Below, one piece after another: positions 1 through 7,558 of a stretch of 31,213 bases of DNA. Source of the DNA: CAYFHQ01 sp964342805 (lineage in GTDB: Bacteria; Bacillota; Clostridia; Peptostreptococcales; Acidaminobacteraceae); contig CAYFHQ010000036.1 of assembly GCA_964342805.1 (NCBI GenBank), positions 1 to 31,213 on the forward strand. Direction: 5' to 3'. Each line of letters opens with the position of its first letter. The stretch's first letter is position 1. The translations under genes and the position numbers were made by a program. A model generated the notes under the pieces. The model was not told the DNA's origin, ran no database searches, and was given only the letters and a program-made list of their open reading frames with translations.

Positions 1-30
1 AAATTCAAAACGTAGTTTAGTAGTCATCAT
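1..30 (-). CDS. 5' end of an unidentified leftward gene (truncated by window edge)
   Basis: Only the first ten codons lie inside the window, reading MMTTKLRFEF. An AGGAGG ribosome binding site (complement of 38-43) sits 7 bases before the ATG at 30-28, and a good sigma-A-like promoter lies upstream at 88-116, so this is a real gene start. The ATG at 27-25 is a possible alternative start with slightly longer spacing. Nothing can be said about function from ten residues. Confidence 0.7.
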   Translation of the reverse strand, partial: MMTTKLRFEF

Positions 31-87
31 CTCGTAACCTCCTTTCATCTGTGATCAGGTACCGATTACCCAATCGCTTACATACGC

Positions 88-116
88 AGTATACCTGACA
101 TTAAACTTTTTCGCAA
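88..116 (-). promoter_or_regulatory. Sigma-A-like promoter for the leftward gene starting at 30
   Basis: Read on the minus strand there is TTGCGA (complement of 111-116), a 17-base spacer and TATACT (complement of 88-93). Four of six -35 positions and five of six -10 positions match the housekeeping consensus. The predicted 5' leader is roughly 50 bases. Confidence 0.65.
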
Positions 117-223
117 CAAGTATTTTTTCCTGTAATATAACCGTAACATTTTGATCAATTCCCATCGCACGACCATGAAAACTGTGGTAGAGTATTTCTA
201 TAGTCTAAAAAGCGGGGGTATAT

Positions 224-466
224 ATGAAGAAATTTGATTTGTTTGAATTGAAACAACGCCTAGAAAAAGATCGTGTTCGCAACACCGAACATACCACGGG
301 CCAACGGATTCTTTCAGCCATTGTTTATGCAGTCGCCTGTTTGATGTTTGCGTCCCTATTCTCCACCTTTTCAATTCCCGACCCAGCCAAGTATGCCCTA
401 TACGGGGCACTGGCAGTAGCTTGGGTCCTTATGTGCTTCCACTTTGGTGTTTTTAAACGTAAGTAA
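224..466 (+). CDS. Small two-helix membrane protein, unknown function
   Basis: An 80-residue protein with a charged amphipathic N-terminus (MKKFDLFELKQRLEKDR) followed by two hydrophobic stretches at about residues 28-47 and 55-76, ending in a basic KRK tail. This suggests a cytoplasmic N-terminus and two membrane spans. The start is the ATG at 224 behind a GCGGGGG stretch, which is a weak ribosome binding site. A strong terminator follows immediately, so the gene is probably monocistronic. I do not recognise the family. Composition and the terminator support a real gene, but the function is unknown. Confidence 0.65.
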   Translation: MKKFDLFELKQRLEKDRVRNTEHTTGQRILSAIVYAVACLMFASLFSTFSIPDPAKYALYGALAVAWVLMCFHFGVFKRK

Positions 467-471
467 TATCG

Positions 472-507
472 AATCACCCCACGGCCATCTGGCATGGGGT
501 GATTTTT
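472..507 (+). terminator. Intrinsic terminator after the small membrane protein
   Basis: A perfect 10-bp stem, AATCACCCCA (472-481) with TGGGGTGATT (495-504), followed by a T run at 503-507. It separates this gene from the convergent YihY-type gene. Confidence 0.8.
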
Positions 508-528
508 AGGTTTAGTCACCATGGGACC

Positions 529-1380
529 TTATTCTTCCTCCTGCCCCCTATCCTTCTGAAACCCTTGGGTTTTATACTCATAAATTAAGGAGTTAATCTC
601 ACCGCCGAGCATAATGACCATGCCGGACATGTATAACCAAATCATCAAAATGATCACGGTCGCCAGAGACCCATACACAATGGAGAATCGACCAAAGTTT
701 GATACAAAGTAAGAAAACCCGACCGACAGGGCCAACCAGCCAAAAAAAGCAAATATGGTGCCCCAGATCACATCTTTAAAACCCAACCTTCTATTGGGCA
801 AAAACATATAGATCATGCTTAAGACAAACAGGGGCAACAAAACGCCGATTACCCACCTTAGGGTTGTGAACCAGTCAATAAATCCATCACTAATGGGCAG
901 GTAATCCTGTAAAAATTCAAGGACATTTCGACCAATGCTTGGCAGGATCAAGGCTACGGCTATGGCCACAGACAGGAGTATGGTATGGACCATGCCCATG
1001 AGGCGACGTTGGAGCCACCCTCTATCCTCAACCACTTCATAGGATTGGTTGAGGGCATGTACCAGGGCACTCAGGGCCCTGGAAGCTGACCAGAGGGTCA
1101 ATAGAATGGAAAAGGACAAGAGACTCACATCCTGGGTCAGCACAACATTTTCCACATAAGCACTTAGCATATGAGCAATATCAGGAAGTAGAATCGTGCC
1201 AATTTGAAAGCGTAACCAGTTTAAGTCCACTTCAAAAAGAGTAAGCACCGTAAAAAGCACAATCAAGAATGGAAACAAGCTCAAAAAGAAAAAATATGCC
1301 ATTTGAGCACTATATGCGGGTATATTGTGTCTGATTAAACGCTTTTGAAGCGCCTGAATCTCTTCTAGCCAATGTTTCAT
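529..1380 (-). CDS. YihY/BrkB (virulence factor BrkB) family integral membrane protein
   Basis: A 283-residue protein with about six hydrophobic segments, in the usual size range of the YihY/BrkB family (formerly and wrongly called RNase BN). The N-terminal part with the run AYFFFLSLFPFLIVL and the later RxLSALVHALNQSYEV-like region are typical of the family. Members are inner-membrane proteins whose substrate is not firmly established; transport roles have been proposed. The ATG at 1380 is preceded by AAGGGGGTC. The C-terminus is highly charged (KDRGQEEE) and likely cytoplasmic. It faces away from hflK-hflC, so the two units are divergent and no functional link is implied. Confidence 0.85.
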   Translation of the reverse strand: MKHWLEEIQALQKRLIRHNIPAYSAQMAYFFFLSLFPFLIVLFTVLTLFEVDLNWLRFQIGTILLPDIAHMLSAYVENVVLTQDVSLLSFSILLTLWSASRALSALVHALNQSYEVVEDRGWLQRRLMGMVHTILLSVAIAVALILPSIGRNVLEFLQDYLPISDGFIDWFTTLRWVIGVLLPLFVLSMIYMFLPNRRLGFKDVIWGTIFAFFGWLALSVGFSYFVSNFGRFSIVYGSLATVIILMIWLYMSGMVIMLGGEINSLIYEYKTQGFQKDRGQEEE

Positions 1381-1432
1381 ACCGTGACCCCCTTATGGCA
1401 TTTATTGTACCCCATTATTCCTCTAAAACCAA

Positions 1433-1462
1433 TTTCCAGGGGTTTAATAGATTATTTATAAT
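1433..1462 (+). promoter_or_regulatory. Probable promoter for hflK-hflC
   Basis: A perfect TATAAT at 1457-1462 lies 18 bases after TTTCCA (1433-1438), which matches four of six -35 positions. The leader to the hflK start would be about 80 bases. It lies in the divergent intergenic region with the YihY-type gene. Confidence 0.45.
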
Positions 1463-1549
1463 CATAAAATTTCCATTAAAAAGGTGTCCGCCCCATTGAA
1501 ACTACTCCCTAAGAAGAGTAACCTTGAAAGTAAGTAAAGGAGGATGAAC

Positions 1550-2497
1550 ATGGGAAAAAGATTTGCAGCACTACCACTGATCATTGTAGCATTGGTCCTT
1601 GTGGTGTTTATTGGCTCACAGAGTTACTATGTTCTAGCAAATGCCGAAGTCGCAGTCATTGAGCGATTTGGCGAAAAGATTAATATTGTGAATACACCAG
1701 GTCTACAGTTTAAGCTACCCATCATTGACCGGGTACGGATTGTGAACATCAACAAGGAATACTCCGTTCAATACGGTTATGTTCCAGCAGGTGATCCAAC
1801 ACCAACCTCAGCACCAAGCTATGTGGACGTGGCAGAAGAACAGATTGTACTAACAAATGGTTCCTTCCTGGTAAATATCGGTGCAGTTATCCAGTACCGA
1901 ATTACAGAACCGGACCTCTACCTGTACAATGTAGACGACCAAGACGGTACCCTACGTCTGGCCTTTGAGAGTGTGCTCCGTCGTAACATGCAGAACCAAG
2001 ACCTAGACAACGCTCTGATTAATAAGGACTCCATCGCCAGAGAGGTACTACCAGAACTTTCTCGCAAGGTGGATGGCTATGGCCTAGGCATCACCATTTC
2101 TGAAGTAAAACTAACAGACGTACTCCTTGAGTCTACAGTACAGCAGGCTTACGAAGACGTTCTTATCGCCCAGAACGAAAAGGACGAGTTTGTTTCCAAG
2201 GCAGAACGATACAGAAACGAACAGCTACCAGCTGCCCGTGCAGAGGCTTATGATCGTATTCAGAAGGCAGAAGCCTACAAGGCTGAAACAGTTTCACAGT
2301 CAAAGGGTGACGTGGAAAACTTCCTTCAGGTATATGAGAAATACAAGTCTGCTCAGGAAATCACTAAGAAACGTCTCTACATCGAAACCATGGAAAGCAT
2401 TATGACCAAGGTTAAGAACAAGGTTATCGTTGACCTCAACGACGACGGCACCATTAAATACATTCCACTGAATCCAGATCAACTGGGCAATAATTAG
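1550..2497 (+). CDS. hflK: HflK-like SPFH-domain membrane protein
   Basis: HflK is the partner of HflC in a membrane complex that in E. coli surrounds and modulates the FtsH protease. Here residues about 6-28 form a single N-terminal membrane span, followed by an SPFH/band-7 domain (EVAVIERFGEK ... PGLQFKLP) and a long charged helix region with the HflK-type stretch of the form YRNEQLPAARAEA, then the conserved RLYIETMESI near the C-terminus. I chose the ATG at 1550 because AGGAGG at 1538-1543 directly abuts the in-frame ATG at 1544 but is 6 bases from 1550. hflC follows after 14 bases. The protein is somewhat shorter than proteobacterial HflK because it lacks the glycine-rich N-terminal extension; that segment appears on the downstream partner as an Asn/Gln-rich stretch instead. 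Confidence 0.88.
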   Translation: MGKRFAALPLIIVALVLVVFIGSQSYYVLANAEVAVIERFGEKINIVNTPGLQFKLPIIDRVRIVNINKEYSVQYGYVPAGDPTPTSAPSYVDVAEEQIVLTNGSFLVNIGAVIQYRITEPDLYLYNVDDQDGTLRLAFESVLRRNMQNQDLDNALINKDSIAREVLPELSRKVDGYGLGITISEVKLTDVLLESTVQQAYEDVLIAQNEKDEFVSKAERYRNEQLPAARAEAYDRIQKAEAYKAETVSQSKGDVENFLQVYEKYKSAQEITKKRLYIETMESIMTKVKNKVIVDLNDDGTIKYIPLNPDQLGNN

Positions 2498-2511
2498 GAA
2501 GGAGGGATCCC

Positions 2512-3597
2512 ATGGATATTAAACAAGGTAAAGATTTTCAAGACAACGTTCGTAAGTTTGCGGACAACATGAACTTCAACCAGAATCAAAACCAGAACCA
2601 AAACCAGGGTAGTGGTCCCAAGCGACCTTCTGCTGACGAAATCCGAAAGCAGTCCCTTCGAACAGCCAAGTGGATTGGATTTGGTATTCTTATTGTTATC
2701 CTCCTCATGTCTGCAAGCAGCTTTATCTACACGGTTGCTGAAGACGAGGTTGCTGTTGTCAGCGAACTGGGTTCCGTAAAGAAGGTAATCGTCGACCGCG
2801 ACAATAACCTGGCTGAACAGCAAACCCTACTGGATGACAAGTTTAAGGATGTTGAAGTCATCCGCGACAAGGGTCTATTCTTCAAGATTCCTTTTATCAC
2901 AACTGTAGACAAAGAAACATCCAAGTTGATCACTTACATTTCCAATACAGCTGAAATCAACACCCGCGACAAGATCAAGTACGATATCGCCATGTATGCC
3001 CAGTGGGAAATTTCCCACCCAGGCTTGTTTAGATCATCTTACGGCACAATTGTTGCAGCCAACCGAAAGCTGGACGAAATTGCTTACGCAAGAGTCATTG
3101 AAAAAATCAACACTCTGAATGCCCGTGAGTTCCTGACGGACAAAGACGCACTAAACGCCGTTTTGGATGAAGCGATGTTGGAACTGAACAACAACTTGGC
3201 TTCTCGAGGTATTGTTGTTCGTGATATTGAGATTTACCGTACCATTCTACCGGAAGCCAATATCCGTTCTACTTACAACAAGATGATTGCAGAACGTGCA
3301 GCCATCGCCCAGCAAAACCGTTCTGAAGGTGAAGAACTCTTTAGAAACACAGTAGCTGACACAGACCGAGAAGTAGCCCAAATCGTTGCTGAGTCCATCG
3401 AGACCAGTGAGCAGATCCGTGGTGAAGCTGACGCAACAGCACTTGAGATCTATGCAGACGCATTCTCAGTCGATCCTGAGTTCTATGAGCTATGGAGAAC
3501 CTTGAAGGCTTATCAAAACACCTTCGACGAAAACACAACCCTATACCTAAATAGCGACAATGAGTTCCTGAAGCTGTTTAACTCCATTCAAAACTAG
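2512..3597 (+). CDS. hflC: HflC-like SPFH-domain membrane protein with Asn/Gln-rich N-terminus
   Basis: A 361-residue SPFH/band-7 protein with the HflC signatures QIRGEADATALEIYADAF and FYELWRTLKAYQ, followed by LYLNSDNEFLKLF. It probably pairs with the upstream HflK to form a membrane ring controlling an FtsH-type protease (family knowledge). A single membrane span lies at about residues 54-76. Before it is an unusual low-complexity segment at about residues 21-32 made of alternating Asn and Gln (NFNQNQNQNQNQG), followed by a basic linker. The ATG is preceded by AAGGAGG at good spacing. HflC proteins normally start almost directly with the membrane span, so the cytoplasmic extension of some 50 residues is odd; HflK usually carries the extension. 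Confidence 0.88.
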   Translation: MDIKQGKDFQDNVRKFADNMNFNQNQNQNQNQGSGPKRPSADEIRKQSLRTAKWIGFGILIVILLMSASSFIYTVAEDEVAVVSELGSVKKVIVDRDNNLAEQQTLLDDKFKDVEVIRDKGLFFKIPFITTVDKETSKLITYISNTAEINTRDKIKYDIAMYAQWEISHPGLFRSSYGTIVAANRKLDEIAYARVIEKINTLNAREFLTDKDALNAVLDEAMLELNNNLASRGIVVRDIEIYRTILPEANIRSTYNKMIAERAAIAQQNRSEGEELFRNTVADTDREVAQIVAESIETSEQIRGEADATALEIYADAFSVDPEFYELWRTLKAYQNTFDENTTLYLNSDNEFLKLFNSIQN

Positions 3598-3620
3598 AAC
3601 CCGTGGTTATAAGCAAACAA

Positions 3621-3668
3621 AAGCTGCTACAAGTCCCTTAACAAAGGGCTTGTAGCAGCTTATTTTTT
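3621..3668. terminator. Intrinsic terminator between hflC and aroF, probably bidirectional
   Basis: A 13-bp stem AAGCTGCTACAAG (3621-3633) with CTTGTAGCAGCTT (3649-3661), extended by CCC/GGG across a bulged T, then a T run at 3663-3668. On the minus strand the hairpin is followed by TTTTGTTTG, so it can also end the folate operon. Confidence 0.85.
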
Positions 3669-3706
3669 ACTTCAATAACTTTTAACCAGCTCAGAACCAA
3701 GGCCAA

Positions 3707-4495
3707 CTAACGCCCAAACGGTATATTAAGGGCTGTAACCAAGGCTTCATACTGGTCTGGCGTCAAAGACTGTGGCCCATCACATAGGGCATGCTCTGGA
3801 TCAATATGGGACTCTATCATCAAGCCATCGGCACCAACAGCAATCGCGCCATGGGACATGGGGGCTACCAGGTCTCGAATACCCGTGCCGTGGCTTGGAT
3901 CTACAATGACAGGTAAACCGGTCTCCTTTTGCATAATCGGCACAGCAGCAAGGTCCAGGGTGTTTCGAGTATAGTTGTCGAAGGTTCGAACCCCTCTCTC
4001 ACAAAGGACAATCTGCTTGTTCCCGCTGGCAGCAATGTACTCTGCAGCCATGATCCATTCCTTGATGGTCGCTGACATCCCCCGCTTGAGCAGAACGGGC
4101 TTAACCACACCCCCAACTACCTTTAGTAAAGAGTAATTATACATATTTCTTGACCCAATCTGGATCATATCTGCATATTCCATAATTAAGTCTAGATTTG
4201 CCTCATCCATTAACTCCGTTACGATTGGCAAACCGGTGATCTCTGAGGCTTCCTTTAGGTATTTTAAGCCCTCTTCCCCCAGCCCTTGGAAGGCATAGGG
4301 ACTCGTTCTAGGCTTAAACACCCCACCTCTTAGCATGTCCACCCCGATCTTTTTCAGGGCAACAGCCGTTTCGATCACCTGTTCCCTTGACTCTACGGAA
4401 CAAGGACCCGAGATCATGACGGGGCGGTGGCCTTTGCCAAAGGTAACATGTTTCACTTGTACACTAATGGGTGTTCCCAATAAAATCTGTCTCAT
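3707..4495 (-). CDS. aroF: 3-deoxy-7-phosphoheptulonate (DAHP) synthase, core-only type I-beta
   Basis: This enzyme condenses phosphoenolpyruvate and erythrose 4-phosphate to DAHP, the first step of the shikimate pathway. Motifs seen include ISGPCSVES, the GGVFKPRTSPYAFQG substrate loop, QIGSRNMYN, LLKRGMSAT, CERGVRT and the metal-binding VDPSHGTG. At 262 residues it is the bare catalytic barrel, lacking the N-terminal ferredoxin-like or chorismate-mutase regulatory domains that many bacterial type I-beta enzymes carry; the family includes other core-only members, such as the Pyrococcus enzyme, that are not feedback inhibited. Its ATG overlaps the folK stop codon (TAATG), so it is the last gene of the folate operon and probably translationally coupled. 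Placing it here suggests a supply of chorismate geared to folate, which is inference. Confidence 0.93.
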   Translation of the reverse strand: MRQILLGTPISVQVKHVTFGKGHRPVMISGPCSVESREQVIETAVALKKIGVDMLRGGVFKPRTSPYAFQGLGEEGLKYLKEASEITGLPIVTELMDEANLDLIMEYADMIQIGSRNMYNYSLLKVVGGVVKPVLLKRGMSATIKEWIMAAEYIAASGNKQIVLCERGVRTFDNYTRNTLDLAAVPIMQKETGLPVIVDPSHGTGIRDLVAPMSHGAIAVGADGLMIESHIDPEHALCDGPQSLTPDQYEALVTALNIPFGR

Positions 4496-4971
4496 TACTC
4501 GACCTCTTGGATTCCCACTGCCCCCAGCTCCTCAGCTATTTCCTGAACGGTTCTTGTACCTATTAAACGATCTGGGCACAGGTCAGACAGTGGTTTCATA
4601 ACAAAAGCGCGCTCTGTCATACGCGGATGGGGTACCAAGAGTTTTTCATCCTTGGATGTCCAGTCATCGTATAAAAGCACATCTACATCAATGGTCCGTG
4701 GACCCCAGCGGATCACACGAACACGATTCAATTCTTCTTCTATTTCAGCACATAGTCCCAAAACTTCATATGGGTCCAAGTTGGTTACCAACTCAACAAC
4801 GATGTTGAGGAATGGATCTTGGTCAACATAGCCCACGGGCTCTGTTTCATACCATTTCGAGATCTGCAGTTCTTGTATTCTATCATGATTCCTCAAGATC
4901 GCCAAGGCCTTGTTTAGGTATTCCCTTCGGTCTCCCATGTTACTGCCTAGGCCTAAATACACCTTACTCAT
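4495..4971 (-). CDS. folK: 6-hydroxymethyl-7,8-dihydropterin pyrophosphokinase
   Basis: HPPK transfers pyrophosphate from ATP to 6-hydroxymethyl-dihydropterin, preparing it for FolP. The 158-residue protein shows the family motifs in order: YLGLGSNMGDR (5-15), YETEPVGY (41-48), DPFLN (52-56), the signature RWGPRTIDVD (88-97) with the two magnesium-binding aspartates at 95 and 97, and VPHPRM...RAFV (113-124). The length is normal for a single-domain HPPK. Its start overlaps the end of folB by 4 bases and its TAA overlaps the aroF ATG. Confidence 0.95.
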   Translation of the reverse strand: MSKVYLGLGSNMGDRREYLNKALAILRNHDRIQELQISKWYETEPVGYVDQDPFLNIVVELVTNLDPYEVLGLCAEIEEELNRVRVIRWGPRTIDVDVLLYDDWTSKDEKLLVPHPRMTERAFVMKPLSDLCPDRLIGTRTVQEIAEELGAVGIQEVE

Positions 4972-5327
4972 CGTGACCTCCTAATGGTCACAGCAAAGTA
5001 GTCAAAGATTCCCCGTACTGGGGCCTCTGGCTTTCGAATCTCCACGTCAACCATTTCAATGGCCTTATATTTAGTAAGTATGTCCCCAGCAATTTGCTCA
5101 GCCAGGGCCTCGATCAAGTCATAACGACGTTCTTCCACTTGAATTTTTACATCTTCATAAACGTCTGCATAGCTAACTGTTTGACCAACATCATCACTCA
5201 GTCCCGCTGCTTGGGTATCCGTGTGGAGGACAACATCCACGAAAAACTTTTGTCCCAACACAGTTTCTTCCTTTAGAACCCCATGGGTTCCAAAGAAGCT
5301 TAGATTTTTTAGGGTTATCTTATCCAT
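4968..5327 (-). CDS. folB: Dihydroneopterin aldolase
   Basis: FolB cleaves 7,8-dihydroneopterin to 6-hydroxymethyl-dihydropterin and glycolaldehyde. The 119-residue protein has FFGTHGVLKEE (11-21) with the conserved glutamate that binds the pterin, GQKFFVDV (25-32), a tyrosine in the VSYADV stretch (Y53), DLIEALAE (70-77) and KPEAPV (99-104) with the catalytic lysine at 99. Length is normal. It overlaps folP upstream by 8 bases and folK downstream by 4, consistent with coupled translation in the operon. Confidence 0.94.
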   Translation of the reverse strand: MDKITLKNLSFFGTHGVLKEETVLGQKFFVDVVLHTDTQAAGLSDDVGQTVSYADVYEDVKIQVEERRYDLIEALAEQIAGDILTKYKAIEMVDVEIRKPEAPVRGIFDYFAVTIRRSR

Positions 5328-6183
5328 TCCAACCTCTTACGATGGCATCTGCCACTCGAATCGCCCGACGATTTTCAACAATATCATGGACTCGGATGAT
5401 TTCACATCCCGCCATTACACCTAGTACATTGGTGGCTATGGTCCCCTCCACCCTTTGGTCAGAAGGCAGGTCCAAAATGGCACCAATCATTGATTTTCTT
5501 GACGTCCCCAATAGTACCGGATATCCCAGCTCATTGAGTTCCTGCAAGCGCCCCATGACTTGGACATTTTGTATAGGCGTCTTGCCAAAGCCAATACCAG
5601 GGTCTAAGACCAACTGGTCCAGACGCATACCAGCCCCTTCAGCAATTGCCACAGTTCTTTGGAAGAAGACTTTCATGGCTTCAAGAATATCACCATCATA
5701 AGTCGTACCTTTTTGATTATGCATGGCTATCACCGGTACCTTATGGCGGCCAGCAACCTGGGCAATCTCCGGTTCCCGCTGCATACCCCAAACATCATTA
5801 ATGATATGGGCACCGGCAGCTACGGCCTGTTCAGCCACCTGGGCCTTATAGGTGTCAATGGAAATAATGGCGTCGGTTTCACGGGCCAGGGCCTCAATGA
5901 CCGGCACCACCCGTTGTATTTCCTCTTCCAGACTGACTTCCTTAGCGCCTGGTCGTGTGGACTCTCCACCCACATCAATAATATCGGCACCCTCTGCTAA
6001 CATTTTTTTGGCATGGGCCAGGGCGGCCTCCACCTCATTGTGCCGGCCACCATCCGAAAAAGAATCCGGCGTCACATTGAGTATGCCCATGACAAGGGTC
6101 CGTTGACCCAGTATGATCTCTTTCCCATGGGCCTGTAAGACACGGGTTTGATAAGCCTTTTTGGCATAGTTTTTCATAGGCAT
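5320..6183 (-). CDS. folP: Dihydropteroate synthase
   Basis: FolP joins p-aminobenzoate to 6-hydroxymethyl-dihydropterin pyrophosphate and is the sulfonamide target. The TIM barrel shows MGILNVTPDSFSDGG, the GGESTRPGA loop, IINDVWG, DPGIGFGK and GTSRKS. The reading frame is open back to a TTG at 6195, but neither start has a strong ribosome binding site. I prefer the ATG at 6183 because it lies one base after the folE stop (TAATATG), which suits translational coupling; an ATG two codons further in is also possible. The length of about 287 residues is normal for the family. Confidence 0.93.
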   Translation of the reverse strand: MPMKNYAKKAYQTRVLQAHGKEIILGQRTLVMGILNVTPDSFSDGGRHNEVEAALAHAKKMLAEGADIIDVGGESTRPGAKEVSLEEEIQRVVPVIEALARETDAIISIDTYKAQVAEQAVAAGAHIINDVWGMQREPEIAQVAGRHKVPVIAMHNQKGTTYDGDILEAMKVFFQRTVAIAEGAGMRLDQLVLDPGIGFGKTPIQNVQVMGRLQELNELGYPVLLGTSRKSMIGAILDLPSDQRVEGTIATNVLGVMAGCEIIRVHDIVENRRAIRVADAIVRGWNG

Positions 6184-6184
6184 A

Positions 6185-6757
6185 TTACTTACCAAATGAA
6201 ATCAAACTCATGGCTTCAGCCCGGGACTCTGGACGATCATTGAAAATGCCTCGAACCGCTGACGTCACCGTATTACTACCTGGCTTTTTCACGCCTCGCA
6301 TGGTCATGCACATATGCTCAGCTTCTACAACTACAATCACCCCATAAGGCGACAATTTTTCCATAATCACATCTGCAATATTCGAAGTCAACCGCTCCTG
6401 AAGCTGGGGTCTTTTGGCAACCGTTTCAACAACGCGAGCCAGCTTGCTCAGACCCGTCAACTTACCGTTCTTTGGTATATAACCCACATGGGCCTTGCCA
6501 AAGAAGGGTACAATATGGTGCTCACACATGGAATAAAAGGGAATGTCACGGACCAGAACCAATTCTTCATGGTCGTCATCCTCAAAAATAACGTCCAAGT
6601 GCTGGGCTGGGTCTTCATGCAAACCGCAGAAAATCTCCTCATACATTCTTGCAATTCGATCTGGGGTACCCACTAGACCTTCTCGATCTGGATCTTCTCC
6701 GATTGCCGCTAGAATTTCTCTAACCGCATTTTCAATTCTCTTCTTATCTACAGACAT
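6185..6757 (-). CDS. folE: GTP cyclohydrolase I
   Basis: FolE converts GTP to 7,8-dihydroneopterin triphosphate, the first pterin step. Visible motifs are GLVGTPDR, the zinc and active-site segment MCEHHIVPFFGKAHVGYIP, SKLARVVE, KRPQLQERLT and CMTMRGVKKPG. The zinc ligands are predicted as Cys78, His81 and Cys150. An ATG at 6763 overlaps the pabC stop (TAATG), but GAGG in that overlap is 8 bases from the second ATG at 6757, so I use 6757; the difference is two residues. Length (190 residues) is normal for the bacterial type IA enzyme. Confidence 0.95.
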   Translation of the reverse strand: MSVDKKRIENAVREILAAIGEDPDREGLVGTPDRIARMYEEIFCGLHEDPAQHLDVIFEDDDHEELVLVRDIPFYSMCEHHIVPFFGKAHVGYIPKNGKLTGLSKLARVVETVAKRPQLQERLTSNIADVIMEKLSPYGVIVVVEAEHMCMTMRGVKKPGSNTVTSAVRGIFNDRPESRAEAMSLISFGK

Positions 6758-6762
6758 GTTCA

Positions 6763-7551
6763 TTACCTCGTTTCATCTTCAATCGTCCAGTCCCCCATAA
6801 GGCCCTTTTGTAAGGTCGCGATCACGGGGTGGTCATCATAGGATTTTCCATCCACTTCAGAGATACGCACGATCCCCACCAAGGCATTGGTCGCAAAGAT
6901 CGCGTCCGCCCCAAGAATGTCGTCTCTGTTGATAGACTGTTCATACAGTGTATATGCATGTTGAGCTAACCATGTATTGACCCTTTGCCGCATGGTTCCA
7001 GGAAGGAGTCCATCCGTCAAAGGTGCAGTCATGATTTTATTGTTTTTTATGATGTATAGGTTACTAATGGCTCCTTCAGTAACATGAGCTTGGTCATTTT
7101 CGAACAAAACCTCGTCGTAACCCTGTGCTTTCACAGCTTGTAACTCCAGCATATTGAGGGCGTATTGGGCCGTTTTAAATCGTAACAAAGGGTTTTTGGA
7201 CCACTTGGGATATTGACCGTAAGAGACACGCCAGCCCTTTTTGTAAGTTTCAATCTTATAAGCTATGGGCCGAACCGACCAACTCAAACGGGCCTCTTGA
7301 TCATCATCGACCAGTTGAATTCGAATGGCCCCTTGCCCCTTGGGGGCTGACTGTATGGCCGCTTCAATGCAGGCCACAAATCGCTCTTTATTGGGCTTTG
7401 GCAAACCTAAAAAACTTGCCCCTTGATAAAACCGCTCAAAATGGGCCTCGACATTATGGGCCCTACCTCGGTCAAATCGAACCGTTTCAAATACAGACAT
7501 ACCGTATTTAAAGGCCTTACTTTGTTGTAAACTTGCCAGCGGAGTCGTCAT
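6763..7551 (-). CDS. pabC: Aminodeoxychorismate lyase (class IV aminotransferase fold)
   Basis: PabC is the PLP enzyme that removes pyruvate from 4-amino-4-deoxychorismate to give p-aminobenzoate. The 262-residue protein has the fold-type IV features KYGMSVFETVR near the N-terminus, the likely Schiff-base lysine in RFKTAQY (K126), EVLFEN (147-151), VTEGAISNLY with the cofactor-nitrogen glutamate at 159, and LTDGLLPGTMR. Sequence alone does not cleanly separate it from branched-chain or D-amino acid aminotransferases; the position directly after pabA-pabB and before folE decides the call. The start is 7 bases after the pabB stop, with AGGTGG just ahead. Confidence 0.88.
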   Translation of the reverse strand: MTTPLASLQQSKAFKYGMSVFETVRFDRGRAHNVEAHFERFYQGASFLGLPKPNKERFVACIEAAIQSAPKGQGAIRIQLVDDDQEARLSWSVRPIAYKIETYKKGWRVSYGQYPKWSKNPLLRFKTAQYALNMLELQAVKAQGYDEVLFENDQAHVTEGAISNLYIIKNNKIMTAPLTDGLLPGTMRQRVNTWLAQHAYTLYEQSINRDDILGADAIFATNALVGIVRISEVDGKSYDDHPVIATLQKGLMGDWTIEDETR

Positions 7552-7558
7552 AGGCCAC

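Noticed and set aside
3980..4000. GTTCGAA motif resembling a tRNA T-arm
   Set aside because: It lies inside aroF and no cloverleaf or acceptor stem surrounds it.
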